A stretch of 64,000 bases of DNA, taken from assembly GCA_963678675.1 (NCBI GenBank), contig OY783201.1, forward strand, positions 21,793,186 to 21,857,185, given 5' to 3'. A model generated the notes under the pieces. That model was given only the letters and a program-made list of their open reading frames with translations. It did not search any database and was not told where the DNA came from. This document shows, in pieces, positions 1 to 12,356 of the stretch; position 1 is the first letter of the stretch; every line of letters starts with the position of its first letter. A program made the translations under genes and the position numbers. Source of the DNA: Xiphydria camelus. Lineage: Eukaryota; Arthropoda; Insecta; Hymenoptera; Xiphydriidae.

Positions 1-255
1 GACTCGTCACGCTACGGCGGCCTGCCGCCAGATGGCGTCGACCCTCTCAGCCCTCGACTCGCGGCTCACGGCCCGCGGCTCTCGGCTCTCGCTAATGGTC
101 CGACGACGGGCAAGTCGCTATATAAGAACGCAACTGCCAGTCTCTCACGGAGGGCCACAGAGCGTCTAAGGCAGGAGTCGGCCTAGCCTTACTGACGAGT
201 CCATAGGCCGACTCTGGGACGAAACGCTCTGCTGATTAGATGGCGACCATATCTT
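1..255 (+). promoter_or_regulatory. CpG-rich segment with a TATA box
   Basis: A GC-rich stretch at the left edge contains TATATAAG at 119-126 in a GC-rich setting, with pyrimidine-rich, initiator-like sequence about 20 to 30 bases downstream (136-150). This is the layout of an insect TATA promoter reading rightward. No start codon with a long frame follows, so it could be a host promoter, a retrotransposon LTR cut by the window edge, or chance. The sequence to the left would decide. Confidence 0.3.
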
Positions 256-1311
256 TTCGCCGCACCATTTATTTTATTTTGTTATGTTATTTATAAAGAA
301 ACGGTTTTGAAGAGAAAAGTGTTTGTCGTTTCCAGCGTAACGAAAAATGCAGCACCCCGTAGTGTTGCTTCATAAACGCTTACGCAAGAGTAAGGAGTGG
401 GGCACTTGATATCTCCAGTGTAGACACCGAACGCCTCATTCCTGAGCGTTGCACTTTTCGTTGCGCTCTGATAAGTTATCGCCTTAATTTGCCCTACTGA
501 TGGTAAAGAGTTTCACTTCGAAAAGGTATAATATGACAGACCTATTCGTTGAACAATTTATGACATATCGCCACTCAAACTACAAGACTAAGTAAGAGTA
601 TGGGAGAGTTATTATAAATCCGGGGAACGTATTGTTAGTTGTACGCATCACAACTTAGTCCTGTAGTTTGAGCTGCAATATCTCACACAGTCCAACGAAT
701 GGACCTTTAACCTTATACCTTTTTTTGTTCACCTCAACGAGCTCTACAACTTCCATAAGATCGAAAATATGAAGTTCTATTTTTAAAAAATAAAGATGAC
801 TTTCATATCTCGTAAATAATTCATACAATAAATAATTTGATATTATTGGTAAAGCATGACAAAAAACAATTAGGACATTAATCATTATTTATAGTATAAC
901 ATTTTTAACTCCTTTATAATATGTAATTTAATAACAAAATATTATACTTACTAAATAAATAATCTTTCTGACATTCTTTTTATACTTTAATTTCGCTTAG
1001 CTCTATCACGTACATCCGTCCTCTCTCTACGGCACTCAACCGAGTCTCCTGATAAATAATAACATTTATACAAAGAAGTATGTTTTTTTTCTTTATAATA
1101 CCTAAGTATGTTAGAAAATAATAAAAATGTACAAAGAATTGAAATACCTATACTACAAATAATCGATAACAAAACACAAATTTTATAACTTCGTATGAAA
1201 CGTAAATTTTAATTCTGCATTTCCTATTTTTTCTCAGTAAATATAATAAAAATTATACATGATTTTTTACAGTGGACGAGAGGCAGCTATTTGCTTCAAT
1301 TCAACATTCAG
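256..1311. other. AT-rich stretch without a recognisable gene
   Basis: Mostly AT-rich sequence from about 640 on. Short frames exist on the minus strand but show no recognisable motif and no paired splice signals. I see no terminal repeats. Confidence 0.5.
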
Positions 1312-1313
1312 TA

Positions 1314-2246
1314 GGGGAAGGTGGGGTAAGATGGGGTACTTAAAGTTCAATTGCTTCTAGAAAATTAATTTTCCCAGGAAATTGAATGAACAATTGCACT
1401 TCGTATTGTTCAATAAGTTGTTGACTATATTCGATATACAGAAGAGCGACTAAAAGTGATTATGAACATTAAAACGAATTATAATGAAAACATCTAAAAG
1501 TCCCCATCTTGCCCCACCTACGGGGCAAGATGGGGTACCATATATACGTATGGAACTAATTACGGAATACGCAAACGTGCGCCACATCGTTATTTTTCTC
1601 CTCTTCTCCAGCACAGGAGTAATGTGCTGGAGCTTCCGATATTCACTCAGGCTTTCTAAATGTGATGAACTTGAATTTCTTTTAAAAATCAACCACAACC
1701 ATTCTTTTCCAGCTTCAGTTTTATCGAAGTTAAAAGGGTGTTCTTTGTTTTTTCGAATCACCAACTGATATGCTAACTTTTTCAAGTCAGAAGTAGAAAG
1801 ACCAAAAAGTCGACCTTCCATAGACGCCCCCATCTTGCCCCGTATATATGTCCCCATCTTACCCCTACATGACATTTTGAGATTAAATGTGTTCAAATTG
1901 CTTACACTTTAAACAAAATTATATTAACTATACATGATATTAATCATAAAGAAGCAAATATTAAGCAAAGGCATGCAGTTTATATTAAAATGGCACTGTA
2001 CTTACGATAACTGCACTGAAATCAGCTTCGAATAAAATAGCAATCTCTTAGGACATATAGCACGACATATATATTCTATGACAACATGAGAATAACTGGC
2101 CCTAGCGTCGCCAGACTTACAGCAAACACTAATAGGCGTATTCCGAAGCCATTTTTGAGGTAGTTCGAAAGTTGGCACCACTATTAACATAAATAATAAC
2201 GGGTACCCCATCTTACCCCATGGCCCCATCTTGCCCCACCTTCCCC
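1314..2246 (-). mobile_element. pogo-like non-autonomous DNA transposon with iterated terminal motif
   Basis: The ends are GGGGAAGGTGGGGTAAGATG on the left and its imperfect inverse ending CCACCTTCCCC on the right, each flanked by TA (1312-1313 and 2247-2248), the usual Tc1/mariner/pogo target duplication. The terminal motif GGGGYAAGATGGGG occurs seven times in both orientations: 1323-1336, 1502-1515, 1522-1535, 1828-1841, 1852-1865, 2206-2219 and 2224-2237. A minus-strand transposase N-terminal fragment lies inside (1656-1821); the catalytic domain is absent, so the element could move only in trans. Confidence 0.8.
1656..1821 (-). pseudogene. pogo transposase fragment, CENP-B-type helix-turn-helix
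   Basis: The frame reads MEGRLFGLSTSDLKKLAYQL, followed by a short variable stretch, then EHPFN and a GKEWL motif. This order (RLFGLT-x-DLR-x-LAYQLA, then HPFN, then AGKDWL) matches the second half of the CENP-B/psq-type DNA-binding region of insect pogo-like transposases. After the phenylalanine-rich end of the motif the frame no longer resembles transposase, and no DDE catalytic part is present. Upstream, the frame runs back through copies of the terminal motif, so the true N-terminus is gone. It is a relic that would be non-functional as a transposase. Family assignment is by eye. Confidence 0.65.
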
Positions 2247-2299
2247 TACTCATAGAAACAATAAAATTCAACACGGGTAGTATACACATGCTACAACTC

Positions 2300-3167
2300 G
2301 ATCGACTCGATTACTATTTATTCACCGCTTTAAAAAAACACTCCCTCGGTCGCCACTTCTCTACGTCTACTCGTATTTCCGCCTGTCGCTCGCGTTCATT
2401 TCTCTGAATGGATACGCGCGCATCTCGCTTAATCAGGGTATGTCCCGTGCAACGACACGCTACCCCGCGTACCTTTAAATACCCACCTGTGTGTGTGAGT
2501 TCGAGTAATAAGGGAAGGATCGGAGAGCATAGCGTGTCGGAACGCTGAAAGCTGTAGTACATACGTATACCGCGGTTCACTGGCACACAGGGAACGAGTA
2601 ATAGGTAGCGGGGCTCCGAACGATGCGCGTACTCCGAGAGAAGCTCTCCGAGAGGTCCGTGTACTCCACGACGAGGGCTTTGTTACATTATTTATTCGTT
2701 TAATTAACTCCCCCATTTTCCAATAAACCTTCCACGGAATGTTCAGCGGTTTCTCGAACGAGCGTGACGTCGTGCGACATTCTCCCCACCCCCTCCCACC
2801 CTCCTCCACCCATCCATCGGTAGGTATATCCTGCCGTATTTTCATTCCCACCCTCCCTTTTTATCCCGCACCCCCTCCGCGGCCGTCCGTCTCGACGGGA
2901 TTAGATTTACGCGCGCGCGCGCGCCCAGTGGTTAAGGGTTTTCATACGCGGAGGAGAAGGGACGGGAGGCGAAAGGGTCCGTTCTTCGGAATCGCTTTTC
3001 GGGAGTCGACCGAAAGAGCCAGTCGCGCGCGAGTCGAGAGGAACTCGTCGACGGCCCGTAAAGTCGGGGGTGAAGTTGGGCCACAGCGCCCCGCCATCCC
3101 TCAGCATAGCTGCGGTGCAACCGCCGCTGGTGGTGATTAACCCGAGGTAAACAACAGCCCCAATAAC
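2300..3167. promoter_or_regulatory. CpG-rich island upstream of a candidate exon
   Basis: GC- and CpG-rich sequence with pyrimidine tracts (2780-2880) and a CG dinucleotide run near 2911-2924. Overlapping low-complexity frames appear on both strands, as expected from base composition alone. The island continues to about 3420. It may be the promoter or 5' UTR of the candidate exon starting at 3168. Confidence 0.35.
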
Positions 3168-3234
3168 ATGCTAATGCCATCGGGTTTCCTCAATCCCACG
3201 AAGGTGGTCCAGGATATCGAGGCGGCGTCGCAGG
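3168..3234 (+). CDS. candidate first coding exon, unknown protein
   Basis: An ATG at 3168 follows a CpG-rich leader with an in-frame stop at 3138. It opens a short frame beginning MLMPSGFLNPTKVVQDIEAA, of ordinary amino-acid composition unlike the Arg/Ser/Pro-rich shadow frames nearby. A possible donor, CAGG followed by GTGAAA, ends the exon at 3234; without splicing the frame stops at 3258-3260. I do not recognise the peptide. With 22 codons and a mediocre donor, this is only a candidate. Confidence 0.25.
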
Positions 3235-3815
3235 GTGAAATTGGTGACGGGGGTTGAAGCGATGCGCGTGATCTATTCAGACGAGCGAATGTGCATTATT
3301 ACTCATCGAATAGATTTTCGGAGGGAATGACACGCGACTGTGCTCGGGTAGGCAATGAGGGGGGTGCCAAAAGAAGACTCGCGAAAGTGGATTTGTAGAC
3401 GAGATTATCTCATCAGATCAACCTTTGTGCTGGCGACCGGGTATCCTTCACACTTAAATATTCTTCGGGATAATAAGATTTTCAGATAGAATTTCTGCGG
3501 TGATTCACCCTCAGAACACAATTGAATTCGGATCGGTGGTTAGAGATAATACGATATAAATATACATGGAAATGTGTGTAAGAAATAATTGCGAAAATTA
3601 TACGTGTTATTGGGATCTGACATATGGGCGGAGTCTAATTAATATGGCGCCGACAAGGGTACATACATATTGTGATTACTGTGATTGTATTGTAGTAAAT
3701 GACTTTTGTCTTCCAATTTTTGAATAAAAATGCTAATGACTATGGAAAATATCTGTGCTTGGGCACACAATAACTATTTTTTCACGTATCATTGCGTCCT
3801 GGTCATTAAAGAAGG

Positions 3816-4037
3816 GGGGTCGGAGTTAGGCCATGGTTTTCGAACACGTCGAAAATGGAGTGTTTTACGTATTGGTTTCGATGTTTATAACAAGAAAAGA
3901 TACAAGTTTTTCTCGACAATAGAAAGTTGCTGGAATAAATTCCCTTCAAAATGATCTATTTTTCAAAAGAATCGGTCAGTTTTTACGCCCGGCATGGGCC
4001 AAACCATTTGAGGGGTCGGAGTTAGGCCAGTCTCCCC
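3816..4037. repeat. solo or truncated pogo-like terminal repeat
   Basis: The motif GGGGTCGGAGTTAGGCCA occurs at 3816-3833 and again at 4013-4030. The second copy runs into TCTCCCC and then TA (4038-4039), which looks like the right end of a TA-targeting element with a new terminal motif. The matching left end, which would read GGGGAGACTGGCCTAACTCC, was not found upstream, so this is a truncated or solo end. Confidence 0.5.
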
Positions 4038-4040
4038 TAC

Positions 4041-7000
4041 CATTTGTACCTAGGTACCTACTTATATATATATTTATACTTATTTCTAACATCCTATTTT
4101 AGATATTTATTAGAAAAAGAACGTAAAGTGTCGTATATATAACTGGTTAATTATTATTATCATTACTTGGAAGAAGATATATAAATATACAGCATATTTT
4201 GTTGCAAAAATACCTAAATATATAACAAAGGAATAACGTTTTTCATAAGATTACACGTTAAAAATGCTTCCAAAATGTACCTATACTATAAATAAAGGGT
4301 AATATATAGACCGATTATTTACTATGTACAATTTTTGAAACAGAACACTTGGGAAATTTTAAATGACTAAACCTTGATAAAGTCACTAGAGTGGAAATTT
4401 GCAAATTATAAGTTCGTTGCTCTTCCGGTAGCCACTGAGAAAAATTCTCCCTCCCCGCTTCTCAACGCCACAGTGGAAAAACTTCAACGAGACGTTATAC
4501 GGCACAGATCGCTCATAATCACGATACGGCGAGGACATACGTCCGCGTGAAGTGTACATATACATACGTATCGCCGCTATAAAAGTTTCGGCTCGATCCA
4601 TCACGCGAACCGGTAGTACGACTAACGCGGACAAATTAGGCGGTGCTATTTAATTAACGTCCTGTCGTTCGTCATTCCGACGATGAGCAACTGCGAGCGA
4701 CTGATGCGAAGGTGTATCGGTGTATAACGGTGTGATGTGAGGTGCAAATACATGTAACCCTGTTTGTGTATCTACGCAAGATCTGAGAACCGCGTATATT
4801 GCAGCTCAACGATTGGCTTTATTTGATCGTGTGGAATCCAATAAACAGCAAATGGCCCTATTATAGGTATTATATACGAAATTGCGATATAAAAATTGTA
4901 CTGTTGCAGAATATAAACGTTTCATATACCACCTGTGTTTATTGGAAAGAGTTCGTTCGAGAGTGCGTATAAAATTCGGAAGGCGATGTGATTTTTACTT
5001 TCATTTTGTGGTGTTTTTAGTTTTCTTGAGTTACATTAAATCTTTTGAATTTTTGATTAGGTAAATACTATTGCAAGATCATCTCTATACGCGATAAAAA
5101 GTTACTATAAATCTCAACACTATATGTATATTCATGTATTTCTGCAACAAAGCATAAATTTCCACTTTGTAATTTCACGTTTTCATCTTATACTTAATAA
5201 CAGTTGTACAATATAGCATGCTTTTTACAATTGTAGAATTAGTCATTAAAACAGATTCAAAATCCCTTTACACCACTTTACACCTTTAACTACAGTTAAC
5301 TTCGTTTTGTTCGATCGAACAAAAAATTTACAGGAAGAACACAATGTAACTCAATAATAGAACTACAAGTAGATGTAGGTATGTTAAACTGCAGACTTCT
5401 ATACTCACCCATGATTAAACTCTACCAATTTGAAAATTAGGGGAATCATTTTGCCACGGTCTCCTCTATATGTAATTTGTTATTATGCACTTAATTTATT
5501 TCTAAAAAATAAAATATTGATTTCACCCTATCCTTGCTATACATGAGCTTATGTTACAACAGCTTCATCTTGTTACAAGTTTTATGCAATATTTGTACCT
5601 CAGTAGAACAACAATTAATGTCGAGCGAAGCAATAAATATGCGCTGGTATAGATGAGTTGAAATTCTAATAGAAATGTTTCGATTTTATTGAAAAGGTTG
5701 AATAGCAAGAAATGGCAACTTCCACTTTTAATTAAAATTAAAAATTATTCCTGGGTTATTTTCGAAAAATTCTGAAATATCTGTCAAGTAAAGCATTAAA
5801 AGTTAGAGTAATTCATACATTTTCACCATTTTGCTAATGCACGGAAAAGTTATAGCACCTAGAAGAGAGTCGAAAACGAAATGTTTCCTCGTAAATTACG
5901 TAAGATATGGCTCAAATTTAAATATTTTATAGATGCCGCAGCTTTCTTATGCATCAATAGCATGCATATTTCATATCTTTATAAAATGATGCAAGAAAAA
6001 ATATTTTCAGATTGAAAGAAAATTTGCATTATTCTATTGTCGTTTGCTTTTACCAGAAACAGCTAAAACATGTAAACTAGAGTTGTAATTAATCTGTGCT
6101 AAAGTATTTTTAATGCTTCATTTGACATTCAGCTAAGAAAGTTACATGAAATTAGACTTCCCTGACCTATATTATCTTCCTACGTACGAGTATAATATTC
6201 AAAGTGTATATGAACATCAATATATTTATTACGTAAGAGAGAATGAGCATAATTGTAATAACTAGGGTACAATTGTTACACTAACCATAATTCGATAAAG
6301 GATCGACCCCAATTATTATCAATTTATAGAAGGCAGTCAGAATATATATGTACTGAAGGTTTATCAAGAGTTTTGACAGAATATGAAAATATTGTCTTGA
6401 TGTGAATGAGAAAGAAATTAATAACCAGTAAATTTGAACTACCTTCATTATTTTTGGTATAGCTTCTACAATTGATAATTCATAAAAATTTGGCTGAATT
6501 TATTCAAATGTACATACATTCCGCTACAAATATCACTTATCATTTATTGATTAAAATTATCCGCGTCTCTGTTAACTGATCCGAAATAAAAAAAAAAGTT
6601 CGCCGGGGAATAATTGTAATACTGCTTACGGGAACAACTATGATGAACGAAATAAATGTGTTTAGTACAGAAAAAAATGGATAGAAGTCCTTCAGAGAAC
6701 ACACAAAAAAAGGCTACAAATTTTACCATTGTTCACCACCTGAGCGAAAGGCTGTCACAACTCTCCTTTTCAACATTGTAAAAACGTATTGCTAAAGTAA
6801 CGTTGATATCTACAACGTATCAATACGCTACATTTTCATAAAAACATCGTGTTACTAATAGACACAATCATAACGCCGCGCAAGTAATCGTGTATCAATC
6901 TTCTCATTACAAATTAATAATAATTTAAAGTACTGAATGTCAGTTTTCCTATAGTCTAATATATCACGTACCTTAATGTACTGTTATTTTTGAGAAAGTA

Positions 7001-7240
7001 TTATTTGTCACTCTGAGAAAAATAAAAAAGTAGGTATATAAATTGTTACAATTATAAAACCGTTGTCTCCTAGGTAACGAAATAATCGCGATTGAAGTAT
7101 TAATAACGATACCTAATTCTGACGATCGCGATAGCCAGTTGTATCGCGACTGCAGGAAATCGTGTTACCTAGATTCTCGCTCTATAAATAGATAGTCATA
7201 TAATACGATCGTAACACTACCTATCCCTTCCATCCTTCCT
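4041..7240. other. AT-rich region, no gene recognised
   Basis: About 3.2 kb of AT-rich sequence with many short mono- and dinucleotide runs. A sequence beginning TAGGGGAATCATTTTGCCAC near 5442 resembles a pogo-like left end, but I found no partner. A GC-richer patch at 4430-4760 carries short frames on both strands without clear splice pairs. Nothing else stands out. Confidence 0.5.
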
Positions 7241-7249
7241 CCATCCCAG

Positions 7250-8870
7250 CCAATAATATTGGAAGCGCGCGCCTATGATCCAGACGGAGATACATACACA
7301 CGTGTACCTATACATCATTCACGAGTATATTTCGAGCTCGTAATAGCGACGGTGCAGCGAACGAGGCCCGCGACGCGCTCGCTGCACTTTTGCCAGCACC
7401 CATTAAAACGCGTTCCAACGATGATTTCTCGTCCGATTGTGAGCACGCAACGGGCGCGAGAAATTCGGTCCCTTCCGTCGACCGCTGTACGTTAGCGCGG
7501 ACGGTTCCGCGTTTTTGGCCCGGTAACACGGATCCTACGGAGAGCCCGGCGCTTGCCGTGGCGTATACGTACGTAGCTATATGATAAATAACCACGGTGA
7601 AGCGGAGCACGGCGTTAACGACCGAGGCAATTTAAGCGCGCCACCCTCGTCCCTCGTCGAAGCTCTGGTTTCGGGTCGAGAGAGGCACTATGCTATAGAG
7701 ATGGAGAGCGAGAGAGGAGATGAAATGCGTATGTGTGTGCGCGAATTCGACGGAGGGAGGGAGAGTACGGATCACCGCACGCACGCCTCATTACGGCGTC
7801 TGTATCGGTCCAGTTGAGGCACTTTGCTCCCATGGCTCTTGCCTTCGGGATCTCGAATCTCTTTTGTTTGGAGAGAGACAGAGATGGGGGGGGGGGAGAA
7901 GTTGAGGAAGAGAGAGAAGGAGAAAGGGAAAAAAGGGTAGGGTGGGAAGAGAGAGGAGAGAGAAGAGAGGAAAAGAAAGAGAAAAGGAGTAAAGGGAAAA
8001 GAAGGGGCAGGGGGGAGAGAAAGGAAGAGGGAGAAAGAAAGAAAAGAGTGGGGGAAGAGGAGAGGAAAAAGAAAGGAAAAAGAGGAGAGAAGAGGGAGAA
8101 AGGAGAGAGAGGGAGATAGATAGAGAGAGGGAGATAGATAGAGAGAAAACGATCGTTCGCAGCATCCTAAATCCAGCGGATATTGGCGCGCAGGAAACGT
8201 TACACCATTTACCGTTGCCGCGCCTCCGTCCCCGAAGGATCTAGGTACTACGTACGAGTTACCGTAGAGCCATACATACGTCCCCGGAGCCTCCCTCCGA
8301 CCCAGCCGTCATTCCCGCAGTAATTACACGACGTCCTGCCATCGCCACCCCCGTAACTGCGTTCTCGTTTATCCGCAAAGGAGCGTAACGCGCGCGGGTA
8401 AACAACTGCGTCTCCGGGACAAAAGAAGTTGCGGCGAGCTAACGAGACGAAACGGGTGGGTGGGGCGAAAGAGAGAGAAAGGTGGCTTTCCCTCTGGTTC
8501 CTTTAGCATCTTCTTACGACGTTATACTCTATGACGTTTCGGGTGGTAATGAACTCGATGACGAAGGACCGTGGAGGAGGAGCGCGACAAGATTAAAACG
8601 CGCTCGCGAGGCAGGTGCGGACTGCATTGTCGGACATCCGGTCCGCGACATTTTGTAATAACGCGAGCTTGCCGTGCGAGTGCTGTCGATGTTAAAGGAC
8701 TTGAGGGTAGAGAGGGAGGGAGGCTCGCAAACGATGCGTGGACAAACCATATTTATGAGCTTTCGCCTGACGTGTGTTTCTGTGGTGGGGGTGGGGGTAC
8801 GGTCGTCGTCGTCGTCGCCGTGGTGAGCTTAGACTTACGAGGTAAGTACAGTGAACAGCATGAACATTAG
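7250..8870. promoter_or_regulatory. CpG-rich island with purine tract
   Basis: High-CpG sequence from about 7259, interrupted by a long purine tract (7870-8152). A strong plus-strand donor context, CGAG followed by GTAAGTAC, occurs at 8841; the sequence before it is GC-rich with (GTC)n and could be a non-coding first exon. No convincing coding exon is visible. Confidence 0.35.
7870..8152 (+). repeat. polypurine (GA/GGGA) tract, about 280 bp
   Basis: Almost uninterrupted purines: an 11-base G run, degenerate GAGA, GAAA and GGGA units, then GAGAGGGAGATAGATA units repeated near 8107-8145. Frames predicted across it on both strands (Glu/Arg/Lys on plus, Ser/Leu/Phe on minus) are artefacts of composition. 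Homopurine tracts of this length can form triplex structures. Confidence 0.9.
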
Positions 8871-10400
8871 AAGTTGCCTCATTTTTTTCATAAAGCCTTC
8901 TGGAAGGCAGACCCCACACTCGTCCAATATCCCATAACTTCGGCAAATAGCAACGAATTTCAACATTTTTTTGCTCGAATTTGCAACGTCGAATTCGGAC
9001 ATAACCATTTTCTTTCGATGTACAAAGTAATCGTTCGATTGTTGAGGACTATGAACGGGACGAGGAGGGAATACTTTTTAAAAGCATAACAAATAATGAA
9101 AGATATTTCAAATTATACACAGTTTTAGTTACAATGTAGAGGAATTCCAGTAAAAAGATAACCAATGTATTAGGAGCTTTTCGGATACAGTGTTTTATAT
9201 AATACAATCCGTCACTCCAGGAGCAGAGTCCTCGGAGAATACCTTTGTCGTTGGGAACCAATTGTGATCAGATTACCGCGCGGACCCTTGCGACGTCTGG
9301 TCAGAGATGCCGTTGGTCTGTACCGTGCGAGAGCAAAAAGTCAGCGCCACTCGCGTTCCACGCTGGACCGGGTTTTATTCGGCATGTCGCGTGATGCGAC
9401 CCCAAGGCCTTTAACTTCCGCTTAGCCTGTACGCGAGGAGTGAATTGTAAACTCAAGAAATCAAAATAAGAAAGTTTGTCCCCTGGGAGCTGGACTCTCT
9501 GCTCGTATTTCGTTGATACCACATGACGCGAGAAATGTCGAGGCGAAGCATAAAATTGAGAGGTAATATATTAAAAACGAGGGTAAGCCCAACCTGCGGC
9601 AAGCTTTGATTGGTCCAGACAGCACAACGGCTTATATTAAGCTTGACATCTCGAAAACAAGTCAAATATTAACAGAAGTTATTATAGTAATGTAGAAGGA
9701 TTGTAATTTCTTGTAATATTGATAACTTGGAATCAAGTTATTTTTGGGTTTTGCTACTTCTATTTTGGAAAATAGGAAAAGCTGTTAACTACAGACTACA
9801 TATTCGGTTTGGCTGCAAGTGTTTCTGAAGAATGAAGTACGAGTATAATAAGCAGTGGTAGTGATACGTGAATATGGTACGTATGCAGAAGAAAGATTTT
9901 GCCTTACCATCATTTAATTATCTAAATTACTTCGAGGGTTGAGAATTACAAAAAAAAATTTCGATATATGTGTTGGAAATTTCTAAATACGATCTATTAT
10001 ACAGATTTAATTTAAATCCAGTCTTATTTAAGTTTGAACGCGATATTTAAAGACGCAGTATACTTCATCGTATCATATGATTATCTCTTTCCCACCCATT
10101 ATTTGTCATAAATGTCTCTTCCTCTCTCTAAAGCATTAGTGACGCCAACGAAAAGCCTAAATGAAAACTGTCGTATCTTTGCCGATATTTATTTTCCTAA
10201 TCATTTATTTATATAACGATATTGGATATTTATAATAATTATAAACTAAGCTGAAGAACATGAATACAACTTTCATGCGAGACGTGGATTCTGACATTTT
10301 TTCTGGTGAGCAGACGGTACGTTATTTATCGGACGAGTAAATAGCCGTCTATCCCCGGAGGATACGATTTTCCGTAAGCGTACAGTAAGAAACATCCAGA
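8871..10400. other. mixed unique sequence, no gene recognised
   Basis: A transition from the CpG island to AT-rich DNA. Between 9200 and 9530 there is moderately GC-rich sequence with short minus-strand frames but no paired splice sites I trust. No repeats found. Confidence 0.4.
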
Positions 10401-10429
10401 CGACGATTTTAATTGAAAAAAATAAAAAA

Positions 10430-11330
10430 ATCTATCACGAATGCACCGCGTCGTTACAGCGTCGCAGCGCCGTCTCCCCTACGGTACCCTCCGGAGAGAC
10501 GTTACTCGTACATATTCCGTCTCGCCAAACCAGGAGGAAGAACTCGCGAGCGGAGCACGTCGGTTGTATTATCGTCGTCCGTATTGGGGCGTCGGTGCGC
10601 GAGTGGCGGAGTACGAGGACGATACAATTTGGAGCGTTGCAGCAGAGAGGCATGTGACAATACCGCTACTACGTGCCTCGTGCGCTCGACTGGGAATATA
10701 TAGAGCTATCCCCCTCCCGAGACATTCGTGCGAAAGCACGAAGAGGTGAGTCGTTCGTTGCCAGGATTTCGTGCTCTCAGATTTGTCAGAGTCGTCAGAT
10801 TTTTCGTCGACGCCTCCGCTCTGCCCTCTCTTATCTTCGCTGGAACAGCAAAAGAGAGAGAGGGGGAGAGAGGGGGGGGGGAGACCAGAGGAGCGTTTGC
10901 GATGGGAGTTTCGATGTACGGTAGCAAGTATCGACGGCGTCGACCTTGCATCTTCATTCGGCGGACCGCTCGGTCACGAAATTCGATCGAACCGCGTTGC
11001 AACGAGGCGCTGCGACGCGAGAATGGTGCGCGCGGGTTCGATAAGTCACGCGACCATAGCCCACAGCAGCGGTATGATCTACCGTCCGACTCCCTCGGGA
11101 CGCTCCGCGTTCCCCTTCTGTTCACGCGCGTGTACCTACACGGACGTATGTATGCATGTGTGCGACGGTGTGACAACTCGAGGGCCACGAACCGCGGCCG
11201 TCGGCAAGAGGCGGTGATCTATTTCGTTACCTCGTTTCCTTCGCGTCGTGTGCGTGGACGCTCTCTAAATCTTATGTGTTTTCGAGAGGGGAATATCGAT
11301 CGGCTCTGTATGTGTGTGTAGGGAAAACTA
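10430..11330. promoter_or_regulatory. CpG-rich island with a splice-donor-like site
   Basis: Dense CpG with overlapping open frames in several frames on both strands, typical of composition bias. A TATATAG motif near 10697 is followed about 45 bases later by AAGAG and GTGAGTCG (donor at 10746), which could be a short non-coding first exon. A GA-rich run with a G stretch lies at 10852-10884. Confidence 0.3.
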
Positions 11331-12119
11331 GGGCGAAACGAAATGTCCGGTGAAAGGACTTTATAGAATATCTTTCGGTTCAATGACAATGAAATCGTAT
11401 TTCTGAAGTGTAATGGAAGAATCACTATGAAACTAATTTTAGGTTTAAATTTAACGAATTCAAAATTTGGTAATTTGTTTTTTTTTTTATGAAATACGAC
11501 TATTCCATCCAAGAAGTAAATATGAGCACTTCGCCAAAGCATTTCTTTATGTTAGTAAAATGTTAAGAATGCAGATTTTATATGTATGGGGTGCATTTGT
11601 CGTGCACTCTATCTCACCCAAAAAGAATATTCATTTGAGAAATCTAAATAAACAAAAAAAAATCGTTGCGGTACGAAATATGATCAACTATGAAGTACTT
11701 TAGATTTGTTAAGTAAATAGTTTGTTTTTATAACTCCGCTCAGTTCGAAATTAAAAATCTGTCATAATTCTGAACATTGAAGCATGCGAAGAATTATTTT
11801 TATTAAGAAAAAAACCTAAAATAGATTTAATCGCTTGAATTTTCAAAATGGTTACTATAAAACATCTAAAAATAATCTGCTTTAGAGTTTATAAGAAATG
11901 TAGTTTTCTTAGAGATTCAAGACATCATCCACAATAATTTAATTTTAAGTTGAGAGGCCCGTGATTTTAAGAAAATTGGTGGAGCTCATCTCCTCTGCCT
12001 TACACAAAAATTGTAATAGCGATTTCAATGGTCACGCCCCAATTCTCACAGCAGATTGGTGATCACCCGGTATAGAATTGCAAGGTTGAATTAATTCAGC
12101 AATGTCTCGCTGACAGAGA
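11331..12119. other. AT-rich stretch, nothing recognised
   Basis: AT-rich sequence with poly-T and poly-A runs; no coding, repeat or splice features that I can support. Confidence 0.5.
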
Positions 12120-12356
12120 TGATATTGGAAACTTTTGAAGTGGCATATATAGAGACATATATATATATATATACCTAATACCTATATACCTAATACCAGG
12201 TATACCTAATATAGATGTCTAGTAGACGTATAATTCAAGACGTATTGTGAACATAGATATATAGATGTAAAATAGGTTTCTATTAGACGTATATCACGAG
12301 ATATATTCATAAGATATAGAGATATATACGTAATATATAGATATCTGTTATACATA
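12120..12356. repeat. TA-rich degenerate minisatellite
   Basis: Sequence built of variants of ATATAGATGTCTATTAGACG and TACCTAATA units. The same type of sequence resumes at 12915-12987 and at 14520-14540, so a single TA-rich block has been split by two mariner insertions. Confidence 0.65.

Noticed and set aside
7791..8165. Open frames of about 125 codons on both strands over the purine tract
   Set aside because: Glu/Arg/Lys or Ser/Leu/Phe composition follows directly from the GA tract; no motif, no splice context.
10706..11321. Frames up to 197 codons on plus and 160 on minus in a CpG island
   Set aside because: Several frames on both strands are open at once, with Arg/Ser/Gly-rich translations; stops are rare in CpG-rich DNA. 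No recognisable domain.
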